In this document: positions 15,377-24,389 of the stretch, piece by piece
How positions within the stretch are numbered: the stretch's first letter is position 1
How the letters are laid out: the number at the start of each line of letters is the position of its first letter
From: Candidatus Cryptobacteroides excrementipullorum
Lineage (GTDB): Bacteria; Bacteroidota; Bacteroidia; Bacteroidales; UBA932
Assembly: GCA_017695065.1 (NCBI GenBank)
Contig: JADILZ010000079.1
Location: 30,249-94,248, forward strand
Reading direction: 5' to 3'
DNA length: 64,000 bases
Notes under the pieces: generated by a model
Seen by the model: the letters and a program-made list of their open reading frames with translations, nothing else
Database searches by the model: none
Told to the model about the DNA's origin: nothing
Translations under genes and position numbers: made by a program

Positions 15377-17866
15377 ATGAAGATTTCGTACAATTGGCTC
15401 AAGGACTATATCAAGTGTGACCTTACAGCCGGCCAGGTGGCCGAAGCCCTGACATCCATAGGACTCGAGGTCGATTCATTGGAACAGGTGGAGGAGATTC
15501 CCGGAGGTCTTGCCGGGGTGATAGTCGCAGAGGTGGTCGAGTGCTATGACCATCCGGATTCCGACCATCTACATGTGACCATGCTCAATACCGGCGCTCC
15601 CGGTCTCCTGCAGGTCGTATGCGGCGCGCCGAATGTGGCCGCCGGCCAGAAGGTCCTGCTCGCCACCATCGGCACCAGGCTCGGCGAGGACTTCAAGATA
15701 AAGAAGTCGAAGATAAGGGGAGTGGAGTCAAACGGCATGATATGCGCAGAGGACGAGCTCGGGATCGGCACTTCTCATGACGGCATCATGGTCCTGGACC
15801 CGTCTGCAGTCCCGGGGACGCCGGCAAAGGACTATCTTCACCTCGCAACGGACTTCCTCATAGAAATAGGCCTGACAGCCAACAGGGTCGATGCTGCCTC
15901 ACATATCGGTGTCGCCCGCGACCTGTATGCCTATCTGAAACTGAACGGCATACCTTGCCGTCTTGAAATACCGGACGTTTCCTCTTTCTCTGAAGGTCCG
16001 GAGGGCGTGTGCACATCGCCTGACAGTATTGACGGGGCCATCCCCGTAGAGGTACTCGCATCTGACGGAGCTCCGAGATATGCAGGTATAACCATCAGGG
16101 ATGTCAAGGTCGGCCCGTCTCCGGAATGGATGCAGAAGAAGCTGCTCTCCATAGGACTCAGACCGATTAACAATGTAGTGGATATCACCAATTTCGTTCA
16201 GATGGAGACAGGGCATCCGCTCCATGCTTTCGATGCCTCATGTATCCTCGGCCACAAGGTAGTGGTACGCAGGGCGGAGGAAGGCGAGAAGTTCGTCACT
16301 CTTGACGGGGTGGAAAGGTCGCTTTCTTCGGAAGACCTGGTGATAGCCAATACGTGTAAGGCAATGTGCCTTGCGGGAGTCTTCGGTGGAGAGGAGTCAG
16401 GAGTCACGGATTCCACTACGGACGTGTTCCTCGAAAGCGCGTATTTCAACCCGGTATCCATCAGGAAGACATCCAAGAGACACGGGCTTAAGACCGACGC
16501 ATCCTTCCGCAATGAAAGGGGAGCTGATCCTTTGGTCATAGGATATGCGGCCAGAAGGGCGGCCCTTCTCATTGAAGAGCTTGCAGGGGGCAAGGCAGTG
16601 GGCAAGGTCCAGGAATTCTACCCTGTGAAGATCGAGAAGAAAGTGGTTGACCTTGACTATGACAGGATAGAATCTTTCATAGGCAAGAAAATCGGTCATG
16701 ACACCATAGAAAAGATACTTGAATACCTCTCATACGATTTCATTGAACGGAGGACAGCATCTGACGGTACCCCTTCTGGAGCAAAGGTGGCAGTGCCGTC
16801 ATACATGGTGGATGTTTACAGGGAGTGCGATGTGGTGGAGGAGATCCTGAGGATATATGGATACAACAATATCGAGCTTCCTTCCGGAGTCCGCATGTCA
16901 GTGAACGCTTCATCCAGGCCGGAGCCGGAGGCCGTCAGGAATTCCGTTTCCGATTTCCTTGCCGCCAACGGGTTTGTGGAGACGATGAACAACTCCCTGA
17001 CAAAGGAGGACTACTACAGGAATCTTGTAACATTCCCTGCGGAAAGGTGTGTCAGGATCGTCAATCCTCTCAGTTCCGACCTTAATGTGATGAGGCAGAC
17101 ACTCCTGCTGAACGGGCTGGAGGTAATCGCATACAATATCAACAGGCAGACGAACTCCATGAGGATATTCGAATACGGCTCTGTATATGCCCTGAAGGAA
17201 GGACAGGACCCTTCAGTCCTGTCTTCTTATGATGAGAAGACCGCATATTCGATGTTCATTACCGGACCGGGGGAGAAGTCATGGTGTGCAGAGCCTGACA
17301 AGGGAAGCTATTTCCAGTTGAAAGGCTATCTCGAACTCCTGCTCAGACGTTTCGGGACAGACATTTATTCGCTCGAGTACGGCGCGGCCCCTTCAGACCT
17401 GTTCTCGGAGGGTGTCGTGTACAGGCTTCCGGGGACAGGGCAGCAGCTTGCCGTAATGGGCACTGTGTCGTCTTCCCTTCTGAAGCAGTTCGGCATCAGG
17501 CAGCCTGTGTTTGCGGCCGAGATCAGCTGGCCTGCCTTCTTCGAGCTTGTGAAGAGAGACAGGATAAAATACAGCGAACTCCCTAAATTCCCGGAGGTGC
17601 GCCGTGACCTGGCTTTGCTCCTTGACGAGGGTGTGGAATATGCCCAGCTCCGCAAGGCTGCCTTCAAGGCTGCGAAGAAGCTGCTCAGGCATGTGGATCT
17701 GTTCGATGTTTACAGGGGGGACAAGATACCTCAGGGAAAGAAACAATATGCCCTGTCATTCATTCTGCAGGATCCGGACAAGACCCTCACAGACAGCGAG
17801 GTGGAGAAGATAATGTCAAAGCTCCTCTCAGTATTTTCCAATGATTTCGGAGCCGCATTAAGGTAG
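15377..17866 (+). CDS. pheT: Phenylalanine--tRNA ligase beta subunit
   Basis: An 829-aa subunit of the heterotetrameric PheRS that charges tRNA-Phe. In order it shows the N-terminal MKISYNWLKDYI, an EMAP-II-like tRNA-binding domain (about 40-150, with VVCGAPNVAAGQKV), the B3/B4 editing domain (NNVVDITNFVQMETGHPLHAFD), B5, the core catalytic-like fold (KFPEVRRDLALLLDEGV) and the C-terminal anticodon-binding FDX-ACB domain (DVYRGDKIPQGKKQYALSF). The length is normal. The start at 15377 is the conserved one; the ORF from 15209 adds 56 unrelated residues. pheS is not in the window. Confidence 0.97.
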   Translation: MKISYNWLKDYIKCDLTAGQVAEALTSIGLEVDSLEQVEEIPGGLAGVIVAEVVECYDHPDSDHLHVTMLNTGAPGLLQVVCGAPNVAAGQKVLLATIGTRLGEDFKIKKSKIRGVESNGMICAEDELGIGTSHDGIMVLDPSAVPGTPAKDYLHLATDFLIEIGLTANRVDAASHIGVARDLYAYLKLNGIPCRLEIPDVSSFSEGPEGVCTSPDSIDGAIPVEVLASDGAPRYAGITIRDVKVGPSPEWMQKKLLSIGLRPINNVVDITNFVQMETGHPLHAFDASCILGHKVVVRRAEEGEKFVTLDGVERSLSSEDLVIANTCKAMCLAGVFGGEESGVTDSTTDVFLESAYFNPVSIRKTSKRHGLKTDASFRNERGADPLVIGYAARRAALLIEELAGGKAVGKVQEFYPVKIEKKVVDLDYDRIESFIGKKIGHDTIEKILEYLSYDFIERRTASDGTPSGAKVAVPSYMVDVYRECDVVEEILRIYGYNNIELPSGVRMSVNASSRPEPEAVRNSVSDFLAANGFVETMNNSLTKEDYYRNLVTFPAERCVRIVNPLSSDLNVMRQTLLLNGLEVIAYNINRQTNSMRIFEYGSVYALKEGQDPSVLSSYDEKTAYSMFITGPGEKSWCAEPDKGSYFQLKGYLELLLRRFGTDIYSLEYGAAPSDLFSEGVVYRLPGTGQQLAVMGTVSSSLLKQFGIRQPVFAAEISWPAFFELVKRDRIKYSELPKFPEVRRDLALLLDEGVEYAQLRKAAFKAAKKLLRHVDLFDVYRGDKIPQGKKQYALSFILQDPDKTLTDSEVEKIMSKLLSVFSNDFGAALR

Positions 17867-17872
17867 TCCCGT

Positions 17873-18637
17873 ATGAGTTTCTCTCCCATCAGGATCCTGA
17901 TTGTGGCGGCAGCCGTGGCTTCCCTGGTCTCTTGCGGGAAAAAGGGGAAGGTAATATCCCGTGGGGATATGGCGGAGATATATGCCGAGATGTTCGTGAT
18001 GGACCAGAGGATAGCGGATGACAGGGAAGCTCGTGGCATGGCTGACACCACCCTTGTTTACGAGCCCATTTTCCGCAAGTACGGCTATACTTCTGACGAT
18101 TACCGAAACAGCATGGCCTATTATATCAAGGATCCGGACCGGTATGCAAGGATACTCAGGGAGTCCACGGTGATACTTGAGGACAAGCTCAAGGAACTCA
18201 GAGCAGAAAAGGCCCGTCTCGAGTCCATTTCGGAGGGAAGGAAGGCTTCGGCTATGTATCTTCCTGACAGGATATTCTTCCTTTGCGGACTGGCCAACAA
18301 GGACCTGCTTACGGCCGACAGCCTCTCGTTCTATATAGACTCCACCGGATGCGGCTCGTACATGTTCGATGTGCAGAAAGGTTATGATACTGTCTATGTG
18401 GGACCGCAGCTTAAGGTGGCAGCAGATTCCTCTGCAGTTGATACCTCAGCGGTGTCCGCCGTCGTGGAGACGGAGGAGGAGACCCTTGAGCATGTGCGGA
18501 AAGCAGTACCTGCCGGATCTGGAATCCTGCATGAGGCAGCCAGGCCTGCAGGGGAGCAGACCGTGAAAAGCACGGAGCTCAGTCGCGGACAGGCGCTGAA
18601 GACCAGGAAGGTCAGGGCGGCTGACTCTGGTCGCTAA
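17873..18637 (+). CDS. DUF4296 lipoprotein
   Basis: A 254-aa predicted lipoprotein. The signal peptide ends at the lipobox SLVSC (Cys near residue 21). Residues about 29-115 match DUF4296 (DMAEIYAEMFVMDQRIAD, YEPIFRKYGYTSDDYRNSM, YIKDPDRYARIL), a domain found almost only in Bacteroidota and without a known function. The C-terminal 90 residues are low-complexity and basic. It starts 6 nt after pheT and could be translated from the same mRNA. Confidence 0.82.
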   Translation: MSFSPIRILIVAAAVASLVSCGKKGKVISRGDMAEIYAEMFVMDQRIADDREARGMADTTLVYEPIFRKYGYTSDDYRNSMAYYIKDPDRYARILRESTVILEDKLKELRAEKARLESISEGRKASAMYLPDRIFFLCGLANKDLLTADSLSFYIDSTGCGSYMFDVQKGYDTVYVGPQLKVAADSSAVDTSAVSAVVETEEETLEHVRKAVPAGSGILHEAARPAGEQTVKSTELSRGQALKTRKVRAADSGR

Positions 18638-18672
18638 AGATAATATGTTGATTATTAGAATAATACGATTAT

Positions 18673-18696
18673 ATTAATTCCTCGAACTGACATTAG
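18673..18696 (+). repeat. Dispersed 24-bp intergenic motif, copy 1
   Basis: Matches the pattern AATTCnTCGnACnnACnTT, ending 3 nt before the amidohydrolase start codon. It agrees with the copy at 62017-62040 (opposite strand) at 20 of 24 positions by my alignment. Other copies are at 26279, 33793 and 41302. The surrounding gap (18638-18699) is very AT-rich. Confidence 0.5.
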
Positions 18697-18699
18697 ATA

Positions 18700-19887
18700 A
18701 TGAAGCGGATAGCAGCAAGGTATGTATATGCTCTGGACTCTTTCGAGCCGATGAAAGACGGTTTTGTCGAATATTCCGATGACGGCGAGATTCTCTCAAC
18801 AGGCATATCTCCGGATCCTGAGAAGGAGGATGTATATCTGGACGGGATAATTGTACCTGGTTTTGTCAATGCGCATTGCCACATAGAGCTTTCGCATCTG
18901 CAAGGCAAGTTCGCGAAAAAGACGGGGATGGCTGGTTTCATAGACCAGATTAATGCGCTTAGGGACAGTTCTGACAGGGATTCCCGCATGGCCTGCGTCA
19001 GAAAGTGGATGGATATACTCTGGAAACAGGGTGTATCTGCCATGTGTGACATAAGCAACGGTGATGAAAGTTTTGCCGCCAAGTCTGCATCCCCCCTCTA
19101 TACCAGGACTTTTCTTGAGGTGTTCGGCTCGGAGCCGCAGGACTGCGGCAGCGTAATGGCATCTGTGCGGGGCCTGCAGAAGGAGGCCGGGAAATACGGC
19201 CTTGATGCCGCTCCTACGCCTCATTCATGTTATACTACAAGCCCTCAGCTTCTTACCGCATCTTCTGCAGATGCCCTGGAATCAGGGTTCCTGTCATACC
19301 ATTCACAGGAAAGTCCGGAAGAGGAGCAGATGATAATCTCCGGAAGCGGCGCACTTTACGAAAACAGGAAAAGACTCGGCATGAGTACGCCTCCGGTGAC
19401 CGGGAAACCGTCACTCATGTATTTCATCGACAGGCTTGAGGCTGTCCATCCTGCCCCTTTTGAAGAGCACATCCTACTGGTCCATGAGGTATGTCTTACG
19501 GAAGAAGCCGCCGATGCAGTTGCCTCGGTGATGCGTAATGCCTATATTGCCCTTTGTCCGTTGTCCAACATCTTTATCCATGATGTCCTTCCTCCGGTGT
19601 ACCTCATGCGCAGGAAAGGCATGAGGCTGACGGTAGGTACTGATTCCCTGTCCAGCAACGACACTCTCGACATGGTCAGGGAACTCCATTGTCTCCAGAC
19701 GGCTTTCCCGGATATAAGTCTCGGCGAGATGCTGTCATGGGCCTGCCTCGGTGGCGCGTCTTTTCTCGGGAAGGAGTCGGTGCTCGGGTCAATTCTTCCC
19801 GGGAAGAGACCGGGGCTCGTGCTTGTGCGGAATACGGATGCGGAAGGTCGCCTTACCAGGGACAGTTTCTCCGAAAGGATAATATAA
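18700..19887 (+). CDS. Amidohydrolase-superfamily deaminase-like protein
   Basis: A 395-aa TIM-barrel metal-dependent hydrolase of the TRZ/ATZ and aminodeoxyfutalosine-deaminase-like branch. The metal ligands are visible in order: HxH in FVNAHCHIELSH, the His-x-x-Glu in SYHSQESPEE, a later His in LVHEV, and the catalytic Asp in TVGTDSLSSND. PGFVNAHCH is the classic family signature. It is probably cytosolic. The substrate cannot be deduced; N-formimino, cytosine-like or futalosine-type compounds are all possible. Confidence 0.82.
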   Translation: MKRIAARYVYALDSFEPMKDGFVEYSDDGEILSTGISPDPEKEDVYLDGIIVPGFVNAHCHIELSHLQGKFAKKTGMAGFIDQINALRDSSDRDSRMACVRKWMDILWKQGVSAMCDISNGDESFAAKSASPLYTRTFLEVFGSEPQDCGSVMASVRGLQKEAGKYGLDAAPTPHSCYTTSPQLLTASSADALESGFLSYHSQESPEEEQMIISGSGALYENRKRLGMSTPPVTGKPSLMYFIDRLEAVHPAPFEEHILLVHEVCLTEEAADAVASVMRNAYIALCPLSNIFIHDVLPPVYLMRRKGMRLTVGTDSLSSNDTLDMVRELHCLQTAFPDISLGEMLSWACLGGASFLGKESVLGSILPGKRPGLVLVRNTDAEGRLTRDSFSERII

Positions 19888-19912
19888 CGTTGATTGTAAA
19901 CAAAGCAACAAT

Positions 19913-19945
19913 GGGCTGTCACCGAGAGGTGACTGGGGGTGGACA
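19913..19945 (+). repeat. 33-nt REP-like hairpin repeat, copy 1
   Basis: Contains the perfect stem GTCACC-GAGA-GGTGAC (19918-19933) with a conserved 5' GGGCT and a 3' tail TGGGGGTGGACA. The same 33-nt unit occurs on the other strand at 62110-62142. Only two bases differ, both in the loop. Here it sits in the gap between the amidohydrolase and the radical SAM gene. Confidence 0.75.
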
Positions 19946-19968
19946 AAAAATGTTGAATACTTTAGACA

Positions 19969-20727
19969 ATGCTCAGATTTTCAGATATTGTTTTCGGGCC
20001 CGTACACAGCAGGCGTCTCGGTTCCTCTCTCGGGGTGAACCTTCTTCCGAGGGATGGCAAACTCTGCAATTTCGACTGCATATACTGTGAATGTGGATGG
20101 AACAGGGACGGCCGTTCTGGAGGCGGTATGCCTGACGTCTCAATGGTCAGGGCGGCCATGGAAGACCGTTTCAAGACTCTTGCATCAGAAGGTGTCAAAG
20201 TGGACTCGGTAACTTTCTCAGGCAATGGAGAGCCGACTCTCAACCCGGATTTCCCTGCCATAATAGATGCAACTGTCGAGCTGAGGGACAGATATTTGCC
20301 TGGGGCGGTCATTTCGGTGCTGTCCAATGCCACTACGGCATACCGTCCCGAGGTGGTTGAAGCCCTTATGAAAACAGACAACCCGATACTCAAGATTGAT
20401 GCTCCGGACGACTCGGGCGCCTTAAGGATAAACAGGCCGTATCCAGGATATCATGTGGCCGAGACGGTCAGAAGCCTCGGGAGGTTCAACGGGAACTTCA
20501 TCCTGCAGACCATGTTCCTCCGCGGAGACGGTTGCGACCCTGCTGACCCGGCATGGATATCAGGGTGGATGGAGATTGTCAGACAGCTACATCCAAGGGA
20601 GGTGATGGTCTATACTATAGACAGGGAGACTCCTGAGAAAGGACTGGAGAAACTCACTGTGGAAGAAATGACAGAGCTTGTAAAGCCTCTGATTGACAGT
20701 GGATTCAATATACAGATAAGGGGATAG
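19969..20727 (+). CDS. Radical SAM protein (COG0731-like)
   Basis: A 252-aa radical SAM enzyme. The cluster motif CxxxCxxC is in LCNFDCIYCECGW, following a GPVHSRRLGSSLGVN segment characteristic of the COG0731 Fe-S oxidoreductase group. VTFSGNGEPTLNPDF carries the GGE-like motif. Members of this group relate to wybutosine-type TYW1 proteins, but bacterial substrates are unknown. It is followed 4 nt later by dtd and then deoC, so these form an operon. The REP-like hairpin lies 24 nt before its ATG. Confidence 0.85.
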   Translation: MLRFSDIVFGPVHSRRLGSSLGVNLLPRDGKLCNFDCIYCECGWNRDGRSGGGMPDVSMVRAAMEDRFKTLASEGVKVDSVTFSGNGEPTLNPDFPAIIDATVELRDRYLPGAVISVLSNATTAYRPEVVEALMKTDNPILKIDAPDDSGALRINRPYPGYHVAETVRSLGRFNGNFILQTMFLRGDGCDPADPAWISGWMEIVRQLHPREVMVYTIDRETPEKGLEKLTVEEMTELVKPLIDSGFNIQIRG

Positions 20728-20731
20728 GGCC

Positions 20732-21187
20732 ATGAGAGTTGTTATCCAGAGAGTGAAAAACGCCAGGGTGGACATACCTGATACCGGGTACAGCGCCTCC
20801 ATAGGCAACGGCCTTCTGGTCCTTGCGGCATTCGTCGATGACGATACAGATGCCGCGCTTGACTGGATGGCGAGGAAAATATCCTCATTACGGATCTTCG
20901 ATGATGCAAACGGGGTCATGAACCTTTCCGTCAGGGATACAGGCGGAGAAGTCCTGGTTGTCAGCCAGTTCACTCTTTATGCCTCCACTGCCAGGGGCAA
21001 CCGTCCGTCATATCTCAAGGCGGCGAAGCCTGATGTCGCCGTGCCGCTTTACGAGAGGTTCTGCTCCATGCTGGAGGCATGTGTCGGGAAGGAGATAGGG
21101 AGGGGAGTGTTCGGTGCAGACATGAAGGTATCCCTCCTGAACGACGGACCGGTGACGATTATAATTGATTCACAGATAAAAGAATGA
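20732..21187 (+). CDS. dtd: D-aminoacyl-tRNA deacylase
   Basis: A 151-aa cytosolic enzyme that removes D-amino acids from mischarged tRNAs. It starts with the family signature MRVVIQRVKNARV and shows the two active-site motifs: SxQxT in VVSQFTLYAST and the NxGPxT motif in NDGPVTIIID. Full length. It lies between the radical SAM gene and deoC with 4-nt gaps on both sides. Confidence 0.96.
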   Translation: MRVVIQRVKNARVDIPDTGYSASIGNGLLVLAAFVDDDTDAALDWMARKISSLRIFDDANGVMNLSVRDTGGEVLVVSQFTLYASTARGNRPSYLKAAKPDVAVPLYERFCSMLEACVGKEIGRGVFGADMKVSLLNDGPVTIIIDSQIKE

Positions 21188-21191
21188 TATT

Positions 21192-22085
21192 ATGAAGAAT
21201 TACTTTACGGAATACGGCTATACTCCGGACAAGGAGGCAATGGACAGGGCTTTGGACCTTATCGCTGCCAACCTCGGCAATATCGTATCCAGGGATGTGC
21301 TCCTGTCATGTTTTTCCATGATGGATGTGACTTCGCTGAAGACAGATGACACCCCGTCTTCCATCATCAGGCTCGTGGAAAAGGTCAACGGTCTGAAGAA
21401 TGCGTTTCCGGAATTCCCCCTGCCGGCATCTGTCTGCGTATATCCTGACTTCGTGGAGACGGTGAAGTCGCACAAGAAATGCGACGAGGTGCACATTACC
21501 GCTGTGGCAGGATGCTTCCCGTCTTCGCAGAGTTTCCTGGAAGTGAAATTGCTTGAGTGTGGCATGGCTGTGGAAAAAGGTGCGGACGAAATAGACATAG
21601 TCTTGTCTCTCAGTTCTTTCCTTGAAGGTGACTATGAGTCTGCTTCAGAGGAGATCAGGGAGATCCGCTCATGTATAGACGAGGCGGCTGCAAAGCAGGG
21701 CAGGTCTGTCCATCTGAAGGTCATCCTTGAGACAGGCTTGCTCCTCTCTCCGGAACTTATAGCCAAGGCTTCTTTCCTGGCGATGGAAGCCGGGGCTGAC
21801 TTCATAAAGACCTCTACAGGGAAGGTAAATGTAAATGCAACTCCTGCAGCGGCATACGTCATGTGTGAATGTATTGCGGCATACTACAGGAAGACAGGAC
21901 GGAAGGTGGGCTTCAAGCCAGCAGGTGGTATCTCCACAGCCATGGATGCTGTATCATATTATACCATAGTGTCCACCGTTCTTGGACATGAGTGGCTTGA
22001 CAAAAGCCTGTTCCGCTTCGGTGTAAGCAGGATGGCCAACAATATTATTTCGGAGATAGAGCAGAAGACGGTAGCATATTTCTGA
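21192..22085 (+). CDS. deoC: Deoxyribose-phosphate aldolase
   Basis: A 297-aa class I aldolase that cleaves 2-deoxyribose-5-phosphate to glyceraldehyde-3-phosphate and acetaldehyde. The Schiff-base lysine is K206 in DFIKTSTGK. EIDIVLS and the GFKPAGGIST phosphate-binding loop are also present. It resembles the longer E. coli-type DeoC. It ends the radical SAM-dtd-deoC operon and is followed by a clear terminator. Confidence 0.95.
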   Translation: MKNYFTEYGYTPDKEAMDRALDLIAANLGNIVSRDVLLSCFSMMDVTSLKTDDTPSSIIRLVEKVNGLKNAFPEFPLPASVCVYPDFVETVKSHKKCDEVHITAVAGCFPSSQSFLEVKLLECGMAVEKGADEIDIVLSLSSFLEGDYESASEEIREIRSCIDEAAAKQGRSVHLKVILETGLLLSPELIAKASFLAMEAGADFIKTSTGKVNVNATPAAAYVMCECIAAYYRKTGRKVGFKPAGGISTAMDAVSYYTIVSTVLGHEWLDKSLFRFGVSRMANNIISEIEQKTVAYF

Positions 22086-22139
22086 CATGGCACTTCGTGC
22101 CTGAATCAGGATTTGCGGTATTTCTGCCATGCAGTAACA

Positions 22140-22200
22140 GACAGAACCGGCCTTGCAGATGCATGCAGGGCCGGTTCTGTCATTAAACGTTTGCATTTTT
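22140..22200 (+). terminator. Terminator after deoC
   Basis: A 13-bp perfect stem (22140-22152 with 22169-22181, containing ACAGAACCGGCC) with an inner TGCA/TGCA pairing, 54 nt after the deoC stop. A T-run (TTTTT) follows at 22196-22200, 15 nt beyond the stem. Confidence 0.7.
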
Positions 22201-22221
22201 CCGAACACGGATAGCCTCCGG

Positions 22222-22229
22222 TAATTTTG
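22222..22229 (+). promoter_or_regulatory. Likely -7 element for the surface-protein locus
   Basis: TAATTTTG fits TAnnTTTG, 27 nt before the lipoprotein start at 22257. No good TTTG is found 19 bases upstream. A run of nine A (22240-22248) lies between this box and the ATG. Confidence 0.4.
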
Positions 22230-22256
22230 TCGCCGGAATAAAAAAAAACAGAAGCT

Positions 22257-23819
22257 ATGGACAGATTATTTGTGACTATTGCGCTGCTTTTGGCTATCGT
22301 GTCGTGCAGCAAGGAGGGAGTCTCGTCCGGATCATGGACGGATTTCCCGGATGACGGATTGTCCCACGGGCAGATTGTCCTTGGAGACAGGCTTGAAAAC
22401 CCTTACACAACGGAGAACATATCTGCAGCTATCGCGTCGGTCTATCCCACACGTGGAAGGGTGGAAGTGGAGCCCACGCATCTGTACGTGAGGTTTCTTC
22501 CCGTTGACCAGGATGAGTTCGACCTCATATCGGACCTGGACCTTTCGGACCACCCACTGGACTACGCGATAGTGAAGGACGGTGATTATTACCATGACCC
22601 ACAGATTGGAGAGGACAATATTACATGGCAGTATGCCGTAGTCCCTGTGGACTATGTGTTTCCGGATGTGTACCATGAGCTTATAGACGAGTGCTACATT
22701 ACTGAGAATGACGCTCCGGAGCGTTCCGGTGACGGTATCGACTGGGAGGCGGTGGAAAGGGAGGCATACAGACTTACCGGCAACGGGGACATGCTCGCCC
22801 CTGAAACAAGGGCGAATAAGGTGAATCCTTCAGGACGTATAACGATTGTCGATGATCAGGTGAACGGCGGGAAACCGTTCGGACTGGCCGGAGTACGTGT
22901 CAGATGCAACACTTTTGTCAAATATTCTCACGCCTACACGGACAGGGACGGCTATTACACCATTCCCCAGAAGTATTCGGCAAAAGTGAGGTATCGCCTG
23001 ATATTCAAGAATGAGAAAGGATTTGCCATAGGGTTCAACAAACTGCTTGTGCCGGCTTCCACATCCGCTTTGGGAAAGTCCTCCCCGTCCGGTCTGGACT
23101 ACACTGTGACGAAGGATTCGGACAGGAAGATGTTCACCAGGAGTGTAGTGAACAATGCCGCCTATGAATACATCGCAAGATGTGAAGGAGATGATATGGC
23201 CATAACGGCCCCGCCGTCAGACATAAGGATATGGCTTTTCCCTGCCCTGGATGAAAGCAGTGCGGTCATGATACATCACGGAGCCTTTGTCGAGAGCAAG
23301 TATATAAAGAAGTTCCTGGGAATCTTCTCTACTGTCGTGGCTTTTTTCGCCCCCGATATCACTATTGGTACCAAGGATATGGACGACTACGGGAGCATAT
23401 ACAGGACAGTCTGCCACGAAATGTCGCACGCAAGCCATTTCGCCCAGGTAGGCAAGGCATACTGGGACAAGTACATAATGTTCATAATGAAGTCATACAT
23501 TACTTCTGGAGGCATGACCTACGGGACAGGTACTGAGGCAGATGCCGGTTACTGTGCGGTAGGCGAGATGTGGGCCTATTACATGGAGAGCATGATGTAC
23601 AAGGAACGCTATGGAGGGAATGTACTTCCATTGGGAAGTTCGTACTGGTTCGCTCCTCAGATTTTCAGGGCCCTGGATGAACGCGGGATAAGCCGCTCGG
23701 AGATAATGGGCGCCCTGCAGCCCGATGTCACTGATACCGGTCTCCTGAAAGAACGCCTGATTTCCATGTATCCTGAGAAGGCGGCCGTAATAAACCAGGT
23801 GTTCAACAGATATGAATGA
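22257..23819 (+). CDS. Zinc-metallopeptidase-like lipoprotein of the fimbrial locus
   Basis: A 520-aa predicted lipoprotein with a signal peptide ending in the lipobox IVSC (Cys near residue 16). Residues about 195-265 look like a carboxypeptidase-regulatory-type beta-sandwich (GRITIVDD, LAGVRVRCN, AYTDRDGYYTIP). Further on is VCHEMSHASHF, an HExxH zinc-binding motif, and a downstream GEMWAYYMES that could supply the third ligand. This suggests a metallopeptidase-like fold, but I cannot name the family or substrate. It abuts the DUF3575 gene with no gap, so it is part of the fimbria-linked operon. Confidence 0.72.
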   Translation: MDRLFVTIALLLAIVSCSKEGVSSGSWTDFPDDGLSHGQIVLGDRLENPYTTENISAAIASVYPTRGRVEVEPTHLYVRFLPVDQDEFDLISDLDLSDHPLDYAIVKDGDYYHDPQIGEDNITWQYAVVPVDYVFPDVYHELIDECYITENDAPERSGDGIDWEAVEREAYRLTGNGDMLAPETRANKVNPSGRITIVDDQVNGGKPFGLAGVRVRCNTFVKYSHAYTDRDGYYTIPQKYSAKVRYRLIFKNEKGFAIGFNKLLVPASTSALGKSSPSGLDYTVTKDSDRKMFTRSVVNNAAYEYIARCEGDDMAITAPPSDIRIWLFPALDESSAVMIHHGAFVESKYIKKFLGIFSTVVAFFAPDITIGTKDMDDYGSIYRTVCHEMSHASHFAQVGKAYWDKYIMFIMKSYITSGGMTYGTGTEADAGYCAVGEMWAYYMESMMYKERYGGNVLPLGSSYWFAPQIFRALDERGISRSEIMGALQPDVTDTGLLKERLISMYPEKAAVINQVFNRYE

Positions 23820-24389
23820 ATGCTGATGGAAAAGATTCGGTATCTGATTCTCGTCCTTTTCATGGCTGTCTGCTGGAAGCCTGCCATGGGACAGAGGTTC
23901 TCGGTTTCGACAAATATCCTGGATTATCTGAATTTCGCCACTCTCAATGCGGAAGCGTCTTATGCCGTGTCCAGGCACTGGTCTGTCTCTGCGGCAGTAA
24001 GATACAACCCGTGGACGTTCAATTCCGGCATCCGGGGCAAACAGTTCCAGCACAGGCAGCAGTGCTATTCGGCTGCCGGACGCTACTGGATATGGCATAC
24101 ATATTCAGGGTGGTGGGTTTCCGGCAAGATGCAGTACCAGGAGTACAATACAGGCGGAATCATCGACCTTTCGACAGAGGAGGGCGACCGCTTCGGAGCA
24201 GGTGTCTCGGCGGGGTATACGTATATGCTCCATCCCCGTCTGAATATCGAGTTCGGACTGGGCCTTTGGGGAGGTGTCCGCAAATACCGGGTATATAGCT
24301 GCCCTTTCTGCGGAGTAACGACTGCATCCGGGACAGGTGGATTCATATTGCCGGATGACATAAAGATTTCTCTTGCCTATGTGTTCTGA
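23820..24389 (+). CDS. DUF3575 outer-membrane-type protein
   Basis: A 189-aa secreted protein with a signal peptide ending near AMGQ. The rest is a DUF3575 beta-rich protein (FSVSTNILDYLNFATLNAEASYAV, WSVSAAVRYNPW, GVSAGYTYMLHPRLNIEFGLGLW). It probably forms a small outer-membrane barrel. In Bacteroidales DUF3575 genes usually precede DUF3868 and fimbrillin genes, as here. The start codon follows directly on the previous stop. Confidence 0.85.
   Translation: MLMEKIRYLILVLFMAVCWKPAMGQRFSVSTNILDYLNFATLNAEASYAVSRHWSVSAAVRYNPWTFNSGIRGKQFQHRQQCYSAAGRYWIWHTYSGWWVSGKMQYQEYNTGGIIDLSTEEGDRFGAGVSAGYTYMLHPRLNIEFGLGLWGGVRKYRVYSCPFCGVTTASGTGGFILPDDIKISLAYVF

Noticed and set aside
22086..22256. Riboswitch or tRNA after deoC
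   Set aside because: The structure is a simple long hairpin with a nearby T-run, better read as a terminator.
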